Below are positions 34,061 to 39,235 of a DNA stretch of 39,235 nt, in pieces. Position numbers and translations under genes: made by a program. This DNA is from Streptococcus sp. HMSC034E03 (GTDB lineage Bacteria > Bacillota > Bacilli > Lactobacillales > Streptococcaceae), in NCBI RefSeq assembly GCF_001811505.1, contig NZ_KV804986.1:1-39235 (forward strand). The letters are read 5' to 3'. The notes under the pieces are model-generated. The model searched no databases and was not told the origin of the DNA. It was given only the letters and a program-made list of their open reading frames with translations. Positions within the stretch are counted from its first letter, which is position 1, and the number at the start of each line of letters is the position of its first letter.

Positions 34061-34915
34061 TTATTTTATTACAATCGTTTCTTCCCATCGTCTGAGCACA
34101 TCTTTTAAAGGCTCATCTAGATAGGTATAGGCTTTGTCTTTAATCCAATCAGGTATACCATAAGCAGCTTCGGCTATACTTCCTGTTATCGCAGCGAGAG
34201 TGTCACTATCACCGCCGAGAGAAATAGCATTTCTGATAGCATCTTCGAAGTCTGTACTTTCAAGAAAGGCAATGATAGATTGAGGTACCGTATCCTGGCA
34301 AGTTTCATTGAAACGATAAGTAGGACGAATTTCATCCAGAGTTTTCGATAGGTCATAGCCATACTCTTCCTCTATGTGCTCCTTGATAAGTCTCTTACAT
34401 TCTGTAGGATTATCGTTGATTGGTTGCTCATAGTCGCCACTATAGCCTCCAAAGTAATAGCGACACATAAAGATAGCATCAGACGTCGCCATAGCTCCCT
34501 TGACCCCTTCTTGATGGTTATGAGTCACCTCTGCAGAAAGTCGTGCAAGAGCTCTTCTGGACGGCCAGGCTCCTGTTCTGGCACAGAAACTACAATCCAT
34601 GACCCAAGCACAAGGAGAAACACGCATTGCTGAGCCATTGCCAAAGCTATTATATGGTTCACGATCGTCGCCATCAACCCAATTACTAAATCTCGCACCG
34701 TAACCTGCATCGGGATACATCCTAGCATATTTCTTCATGGCGTCAATAAAGTTATCCTTCTGACCGCCATTCATAATGGCTTCTGCAACAGCACAGGTCA
34801 TAACCGTATCATCAGTGAAAAAACAATCCTCACGAAATAATGGAAAGTCTTTCGTTTTAATATTGTCCCATTCGTAAACAGAACCAACAATGTCTCCAAC
34901 TATTGCTCCTAACAT
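34061..34915 (-). CDS. ADP-ribosylglycohydrolase (DraG/ARH family)
   Basis: An enzyme of 284 residues that removes ADP-ribose from proteins or other acceptors. The two-metal site is visible in FFTDDTVMT (about 36-44) and GGDSDTLAAITGSIAEA (about 235-251); GNGSAMRVSPCAWV (about 100-113) is the substrate loop. The start is the ATG at 34915, with TTAGGAGG upstream. No ADP-ribosyltransferase gene is in view. In accessory regions such enzymes sometimes reverse damage by ADP-ribosylating toxins, which would fit here but is inference. Confidence 0.88.
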   Translation of the reverse strand: MLGAIVGDIVGSVYEWDNIKTKDFPLFREDCFFTDDTVMTCAVAEAIMNGGQKDNFIDAMKKYARMYPDAGYGARFSNWVDGDDREPYNSFGNGSAMRVSPCAWVMDCSFCARTGAWPSRRALARLSAEVTHNHQEGVKGAMATSDAIFMCRYYFGGYSGDYEQPINDNPTECKRLIKEHIEEEYGYDLSKTLDEIRPTYRFNETCQDTVPQSIIAFLESTDFEDAIRNAISLGGDSDTLAAITGSIAEAAYGIPDWIKDKAYTYLDEPLKDVLRRWEETIVIK

Positions 34916-35107
34916 AAAATACCTCCTAATGTCCAATGTCACATCTATAAATATACTAAAAATCTACTCTACTTTTTTTAGATTGTACAAAGAGTGATAC
35001 AGCCTCAACGTGTGCTTACATCTAGCTTTTCCTTCTATAAATTGACTCAAGTTAAATTTCGGGTATTAGAGGAATTGAAATATTCTATTTCTAATCTATA
35101 ACTATAC

Positions 35108-35707
35108 CTATTCTGTTCGAGTTTCAGCTAAATATATTCCCCATTCAGCTAATTCTAAAGGCAAATCATAAACAGTTTTTCCATTACTTTCATAGATTTC
35201 AGAGATTCCTGGTGAGGTCTTAGAAAAAGTTTTCCAAGCAGTCACTAGTTCTTCTACAAATTGAATATTATGAGGTTCAAAAAAGTCATTAAATTTCGAT
35301 AGTTCTTTACTATAAATTGTCACAACATTATAGCTATCAAGCATGATCTCATCATGACTTTTATGCCCACCAAATCCAAACTGACTAAGTCCATCATTAA
35401 TAAGCAAATCACCGTATCTAATCAACAGTGCTAGGCATTCCTCTCTTGAACAACCATCAATATAATAAACATCCTTATGGGATTCCTTGATAATATTCTT
35501 TGCTATCACTTTTTCTCTATCAATACTGACAGGCAATTCCAAAATAAAAAACAAGGGCTCGTCATGAATCGCAATAAAGTGTTGAAAAACCTCTAATATT
35601 TTTTCTGCGTGTACATTCGCCGTCAAATGATGTTCAGTTAACTTTGTAAATGACTCAAACAGGTTTTCTACCAAGCTAACTCGATGACCTTTTACTAAAT
35701 TCAACAT
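35108..35707 (-). CDS. Unknown protein
   Basis: A soluble protein of 199 residues, not recognised. It has no signal peptide, membrane helix or clear catalytic motif. The central part (EPLFFILELPVS, then DVYYIDGCSREECLALLIRYGDLL) looks like an alpha/beta domain. The start is the ATG at 35707 behind GGAGG; an earlier in-frame ATG overlaps that site. The 165-base gap towards the ADP-ribosylglycohydrolase contains GATACAGCCTCAACGTGTG, which resembles part of the GC-rich segment near 36110. Confidence 0.55.
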   Translation of the reverse strand: MLNLVKGHRVSLVENLFESFTKLTEHHLTANVHAEKILEVFQHFIAIHDEPLFFILELPVSIDREKVIAKNIIKESHKDVYYIDGCSREECLALLIRYGDLLINDGLSQFGFGGHKSHDEIMLDSYNVVTIYSKELSKFNDFFEPHNIQFVEELVTAWKTFSKTSPGISEIYESNGKTVYDLPLELAEWGIYLAETRTE

Positions 35708-36258
35708 TATGCGTCCTCCAGAGAATTTAAATATTATACACATTTATAATCTCATTATACCATTAAACCCCTAAAAAGACTGCAACTTCACAGTCACAGT
35801 CTCCTATAAATCTACCTTAGTTCATTCAAGGAAAGTTACTACAATTTGTCCAGCTTCTGAAATAGATTGATAGCATGTCAGACTATAGTATCCAGAAGCC
35901 CAACTTGAACTATTACTCTGATTCTTACCCTCTATTCGATTAGAGAAGCTACCTTCACGCTTTTCATTATTCCTTTCGTTCACTTTTTAGAGCAGAAAAA
36001 CACTCTCAGCGGTTCGGACTTACCCTATCATTTCGTCGGTGCCCCTCCTCATTCTACGAGTCCTATCGCATGGGCCGAACATCTGCTTCTACTTCTCTGA
36101 TACCTCAGCTCGTACAAGCAATGATACCGGCCTCAACATGTTGTGTTAGCAAACTTCTATATTATAGAATGAAAGTGACTGAGTTGTTGTTTAAAATTAA
36201 ACTTTAGAATGAAACTATTTTATAGTTACCATTTTTCCAACTTTATAGCTGATAATTG
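35708..36258. other. 551-base gap with a GC-rich repeated segment and a gene remnant
   Basis: Most of this gap is AT-rich, but about 36000-36140 is near 52% GC by my count, against about one third around it, and has no long open frame. CGGTTCGGACTTACC at 36010 recurs at 39211, and the 25 bases at 36010-36034 match 39211-39235 with one difference, running off the window. GGTTCGG (36011) can pair with CCGAAC (36075-36080), and GATACC occurs twice near 36100-36118. Part of the segment (GATACCGGCCTCAAC) resembles GATACAGCCTCAACG near 35000. It may be a structured RNA or the remains of a mobile element. I could not identify it. Confidence 0.5.
35822..35983 (-). CDS. Possible small gene or gene remnant (53 residues)
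   Basis: A GTG-started frame encoding a polar then aromatic peptide ending SSWASGYYSLTCYQSISEAG plus QIVVTFLE. The composition looks like real coding sequence rather than chance, but there is no good ribosome binding site. A better placed one (AAAGGA) leads to an ATG in another frame that stops after 11 codons (MKSVKVASLIE). A frameshifted fragment of a longer gene is the simplest reading. No family is recognised. Confidence 0.25.
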   Translation of the reverse strand: MNERNNEKREGSFSNRIEGKNQSNSSSWASGYYSLTCYQSISEAGQIVVTFLE

Positions 36259-36876
36259 TCACTTAATAAATTTACTTGCTAACTTGTAAACTTGTTGAGT
36301 CTCTTTACTCTTAACATCCCAACTATCAAGTTCTTCTTTAATTAACTCTGGAAATTTCTTACTAATATCCCTTAAAGCATTTCCAACTGATTTTCTAACA
36401 TACTCACTAGAATCTTCTTTTAATGTTGCGATTCGTTTAATAGCTTCATCTGGATTATCCTTGAAATATGGTCTACTCGTCCATATTCTCAAACCTTCTG
36501 TAACAGCTCTTCTGACATTTGGATTATTATTTTGAAGCCAGTCGTCAATAACCGGAAGAGATTTTTCATAACCTGTTTGCTTACAAAATTCATCAAATGC
36601 TTTTGCTAATACTTCTTGAACTCTCCAATTGTCATCCTTTGAAACCTCATCCCTCATGAAGACCAAAATTTCTTCATACGATGACAAATATCCAAAGAGA
36701 AATACACTGTACATTCTAACTTGATATACATTGGATTTAAAGGCTAAAAATGCTAATTCTTTGGTATACGCATTATCGTTCGAGAGATAGTCAGCAAGAG
36801 CTCTTTGCTCTTCTTCTTTAAATCCATTTTCTATTAAAGAGAATTCTTTTTCTAAATTTAAAATATATTCTTTCAT
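36259..36876 (-). CDS. AlkD-like DNA alkylation repair/HEAT-repeat protein
   Basis: An all-helical protein of 205 residues made of HEAT-like repeats, as in the AlkD family of DNA glycosylases. The stretch DDNWRVQEVLAKAFDEFCKQ (about 80-99) and NPNVRRAVTEGLRIWTSRPYF (about 115-135) match the repeat cores that line the DNA-binding face in AlkD relatives. It may excise alkylated bases; some relatives in accessory loci protect against DNA-alkylating natural products. Catalytic residues were not confirmed by alignment. It is separated from the next gene by about 110 bases. Confidence 0.72.
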   Translation of the reverse strand: MKEYILNLEKEFSLIENGFKEEEQRALADYLSNDNAYTKELAFLAFKSNVYQVRMYSVFLFGYLSSYEEILVFMRDEVSKDDNWRVQEVLAKAFDEFCKQTGYEKSLPVIDDWLQNNNPNVRRAVTEGLRIWTSRPYFKDNPDEAIKRIATLKEDSSEYVRKSVGNALRDISKKFPELIKEELDSWDVKSKETQQVYKLASKFIK

Positions 36877-36993
36877 GTAACTTGAACCCGAAACAACATC
36901 CCAATTTTCAAGATATTTCTCGATAGGTATTAATAAAGAATTGAATTCATTATAATATGAGCAAATAATCTTGACATTTTTTCAAATTGATAT

Positions 36994-37884
36994 TTAAACC
37001 CTTTTATTATTCAACCTATTCTCAATCAAATACCAACTAGGAATGATTTGCTTCATATCATCATACCATTCTAAAATTTCCTTAGCTTGATTTTGCATTA
37101 CTGCTATTTCTTCGATTCCGTAAGGAACAGACCATGGCAGAGCACCAACTATGTTATTTATAATATAGATAGCAAGAAGTTTCCAAAATAAATCCGGAAC
37201 CTTATGATCAAAATATCCATCTATCATACCTGACGCAAAAGAAGGAGAGACTTGAGCAGACCATACAATACGATTGAATTCCTCCCAAGGATCTCCAAGA
37301 TCAAATCGATCAAAGTCAATGACATAAATTTTACGATCTTCACCAATCATGAAATTCCCGATATGATAATCTCCATGTTGGAAAACCTGAGGTCTATCTT
37401 TTAATAATTCTCTATTTGCATTTAAAAAATCAATAAAAATCTGACCATTTTCATATTGAACTGGACATTCTTTGTATTTGGAGATTTTGTCATCAATTTT
37501 TCGATTATAAAAGACTTCCCAATCTTCACGAACTTCTGTAATAGGGAGTGAATGAATTTTTTGAAGGATTCTTCCTGCTTCTACTCCGTAAGTGTATTGT
37601 TGTTCTTTCGAAACAGTTAAAATGGTTTCTCTTGCTTCTTTCCCGTCTATCCATTCGTGTAAAGAGTGTACCTCGTCATCGCAGAGTTCTATGCTAATCG
37701 GTTTACACATAGGAACTCCAAGAGAAGCTACTTTCTCCATCATATCAAATTCAAATTTTTTAGAATCTAACTTCTCCTTATCAGAAACACGCAAGAAATA
37801 TTTTTGCTGATATTGATCTGTCACACAATATTTTTTATCATCTGACCAGCCTTTATTTATAGCTATCTTACTACTAAAATCCAT
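36994..37884 (-). CDS. Aminoglycoside phosphotransferase-family kinase
   Basis: A kinase-fold enzyme of 296 residues. The catalytic loop is FQHGDYHIGNFMI (about 168-180) with Asp and Asn, and the metal motif is VIDFDRFDLGDPWEEF (about 188-203). N-terminal FLRVSDKEK supplies the ATP Lys region. Such proteins phosphorylate aminoglycosides, macrolides or other small molecules; the substrate is not predictable here. The start is the ATG at 37884, with GGAGAG upstream. Its neighbours (a peptidase E-like protein and an AAC(6')-like enzyme) are also of the drug- or metabolite-modifying kind. Confidence 0.85.
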   Translation of the reverse strand: MDFSSKIAINKGWSDDKKYCVTDQYQQKYFLRVSDKEKLDSKKFEFDMMEKVASLGVPMCKPISIELCDDEVHSLHEWIDGKEARETILTVSKEQQYTYGVEAGRILQKIHSLPITEVREDWEVFYNRKIDDKISKYKECPVQYENGQIFIDFLNANRELLKDRPQVFQHGDYHIGNFMIGEDRKIYVIDFDRFDLGDPWEEFNRIVWSAQVSPSFASGMIDGYFDHKVPDLFWKLLAIYIINNIVGALPWSVPYGIEEIAVMQNQAKEILEWYDDMKQIIPSWYLIENRLNNKRV

Positions 37885-37990
37885 CAAGCACTCTCCGATT
37901 CATTTCACAACACTTTTTGCAGTTTTCACTAGTAACCTATCCAGTTCGTCTACACTTTAGTTACCTAGATCAAGATTTAGATAATGAAAA

Positions 37991-38599
37991 CTAGTCAATT
38001 TTCTCTATGATATTTCCAAGTTTATCCAATACAAGACATGAATGATCATTTAGTGGAATTATGGGAACATTAACGAGTTCTTCAGCTCTATCCTTATTAG
38101 CTTTATCATTCCATGAATCATAATGGACACTAATTAAAAACTGACTAAAGAGTCCTAATCCATTTTTTATCTTTATCTGATGATCTGAATTATCATTAGG
38201 TGAAACATAGACTTTTTCTCCTAATAATAGGGCTCCTGCAGAAAATCCCATAACTTTCGCCCCTTTATTCAGCATACGATCGATATAATTTTTGAACTGC
38301 GGATTGACGTAAGTAGCTAAATACTTTTCCGTATTTCCACCACCGATAATAATTAGATCAGCATCTAAATAGCTATCAAAATCAATCTGCTCAGTGTCCA
38401 AGAGTAAGTAATCAGTGTCTAGGTTAGAAAAATGGCTGCGGAAAACTTCCGTGTACTTTTTCATATACGGTTCCCAATTTTCTCGATAAACTGTAAAAAT
38501 GACAATTCTTTCGATCTTCCTTGATGACACAATTTTATTAACAATCGTATGGTTCTTGATCGGCGGATTTCCACCTATCAAAAAAATTTGTTCGTCCAA
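37991..38599 (-). CDS. Peptidase E-like (S51) class I glutamine amidotransferase-fold protein
   Basis: A protein of 202 residues with the S51 layout: LIIIGGGNTEKYL (about 83-95) and the nucleophile elbow MGFSAGALLLGEK (about 118-130, Ser in GFSAG). The His in ISVHYDSW may complete the triad. Peptidase E cleaves Asp-X dipeptides; some relatives have other hydrolase roles, and one group confers resistance to microcin C-like peptides. The frame opens with TTG (38599); no ATG is available close by and TAGGAAG lies about 10 bases upstream. Confidence 0.8.
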   Translation of the reverse strand: MDEQIFLIGGNPPIKNHTIVNKIVSSRKIERIVIFTVYRENWEPYMKKYTEVFRSHFSNLDTDYLLLDTEQIDFDSYLDADLIIIGGGNTEKYLATYVNPQFKNYIDRMLNKGAKVMGFSAGALLLGEKVYVSPNDNSDHQIKIKNGLGLFSQFLISVHYDSWNDKANKDRAEELVNVPIIPLNDHSCLVLDKLGNIIEKID

Positions 38600-38646
38600 T
38601 CTTTCACACTTCCTAAAGATACATAAATTTTGACCACGTTCTGAAA

Positions 38647-39075
38647 TTATAGTTTCTTCTTAAAATGAATAATTCTATTTGCCTCCTGAAATCCAATATT
38701 GAGATGAAATCTTATAGAATCCGTATTCGTTAAAGTACAGTCACTTGCAAATTCCTTACATCCTTTATTTTTCGCCCATTCCTCACATTTTGTACAGAGA
38801 TTTTTAGCAATATCCTTTAAACGATATTCCTCGTCGACAATAATCCCTTCTAAGAATCCAACAGGACTATATTTACAACCTTCAACATAATCAAATCTGA
38901 GTGAACATAGTGCTAGACCTACAATTGTGTCACCTTCAACTTCAGTAAAGATTGCAGTATTTTTGCCATTCGTATATCTTTTTACTTCATCAATAGCTTC
39001 TTTATCGGTCAATTGGGGCCATAATTGTTTCATTAGTTTAGCCGTTTTTATAGATTCTTTTGTTATTCCATCCAT
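38647..39075 (-). CDS. GNAT acetyltransferase, AAC(6')-like
   Basis: An N-acetyltransferase of 142 residues resembling aminoglycoside 6'-N-acetyltransferases: GFLEGIIVDEEYR (about 76-88), EWAKNKGCKEFASDCTLTNTDS and FHLNIGFQEANRIIHFKKKL. The acetyl-CoA loop normally reads R/Q-x-x-G-x-G/A; here it is RLKDIA, with Asp in place of the central Gly, so cofactor binding may be weakened. The start is the ATG at 39075, with GGAGG about 9 bases upstream. The drug substrate, if any, is unknown. It is the last gene in the window. Confidence 0.82.
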   Translation of the reverse strand: MDGITKESIKTAKLMKQLWPQLTDKEAIDEVKRYTNGKNTAIFTEVEGDTIVGLALCSLRFDYVEGCKYSPVGFLEGIIVDEEYRLKDIAKNLCTKCEEWAKNKGCKEFASDCTLTNTDSIRFHLNIGFQEANRIIHFKKKL

Positions 39076-39210
39076 ATTGATGTTCCTCCGCAAATTACAA
39101 GCAAATGTTTCGAATCATGCTGTTACTTTGTTACTCATTGATTGATACTAATACCATCCCCTTCTACTTTTCGACTGTCTCAGATAGGAAAAGCAGAGCC
39201 ACGCACTCGG

Positions 39211-39235
39211 CGGTTCGGACTTACCGTATCATTTC
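39211..39235. repeat. Direct repeat of the segment at 36010, cut by the window edge
   Basis: These 25 bases match 36010-36034 in the same orientation with one difference (G for C at base 15). The match reaches the last base of the window, so the copy very likely continues to the right. The sequence just before it (CACGCACTCGG against CACTCTCAG) is also loosely similar. Confidence 0.8.

Noticed and set aside
35822..35983. A bacteriocin gene
   Set aside because: The 53-residue frame has aromatic residues but no double-glycine leader, no good ribosome binding site and no transport or immunity genes next to it. A gene fragment is more likely.
30435..39235. Integrative element inserted at the tRNA-Arg gene
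   Set aside because: Accessory genes follow the tRNA, but I found no integrase gene and no repeat of the tRNA 3' end further right. The window ends before a far boundary could be seen.
36010..39235. Integron attC sites around the resistance-like genes
   Set aside because: The repeated GCGGTTCGGACTTACC segment lacks paired core sites of the GTTRRRY type around each gene, and no integron integrase is present.

Overview
The window looks like a chromosomal segment of a mitis-group Streptococcus (S. mitis/S. oralis/S. pneumoniae relatives). The sequence shows an AT-rich, low-GC Firmicute genome with these markers: a teichoic-acid phosphocholine operon of the lic1 type (tarI-tarJ-licA-licB-licC), a streptococcal WalR/WalK/WalJ set whose kinase has one membrane segment, a RocS-type chromosome segregation protein, a preQ1-II riboswitch ahead of queT, and an element of exactly 107 bp that matches the RUP repeats of pneumococcus and its relatives. 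The species is inferred and was not tested by alignment.

Layout. 1-32 is probably the end of an IS3-family element that continues to the left. 88-4125 (minus) holds an MFS exporter, an Rgg-type regulator and an ABC-F ATPase. 4279-6455 (plus) holds phosphoglucomutase and a small thioredoxin-like protein, and a shared bidirectional terminator follows. 6492-9349 (minus) is walJ-walK-walR. 9414-13688 (minus) holds mutY, a RUP element, ribF, and pyrK-pyrD behind a PyrR attenuator. 13939-18125 (minus) is the lic1 operon. 18250-19757 is an IS30-family insertion, with the transposase broken by one amber codon, set in a cluster of further IS30-like ends. 19854-25465 holds ebfC, a membrane glycerophosphodiesterase, a DnaQ-type exonuclease, rocS, truB and a DUF2130 coiled-coil protein. 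25546-27530 is a tandem pair of formate/nitrite channel genes. 27602-30326 holds two unknown genes, queT with its riboswitch, gtrA and mscL. A tRNA-Arg(CCG) gene follows at 30435-30506.

From 30644 to the right edge the content looks accessory, and every gene is on the minus strand. It holds several small unknown proteins, a GmrSD-like DUF262-HNH fusion (probable restriction of modified DNA), an ADP-ribosylglycohydrolase, an AlkD-like HEAT protein, an APH-like kinase, a peptidase E-like protein and an AAC(6')-like acetyltransferase. A GC-richer, unidentified non-coding segment at about 36000-36140 recurs at the right edge of the window, so the last four genes are bracketed by direct repeats.

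How the genes work together. TarI/TarJ make CDP-ribitol. LicB/LicA/LicC import, phosphorylate and activate choline for teichoic acid decoration. WalRKJ controls cell-wall homeostasis. PyrK/PyrD make orotate under pyrimidine feedback through PyrR. RibF supplies the FMN and FAD that PyrD and PyrK need. QueT imports a queuosine precursor under preQ1 control.

The most notable regulatory pattern is that four genes (the ABC-F gene, mutY, ribF and gtrA) have an extended -10 promoter placed so that transcription should start at, or one base before, the start codon. None has a Shine-Dalgarno sequence. They are therefore predicted to be leaderless. No convincing new multi-gene system was found. The best candidates for something undescribed are the repeat-bracketed accessory block at the right end and the cluster of IS30 ends.
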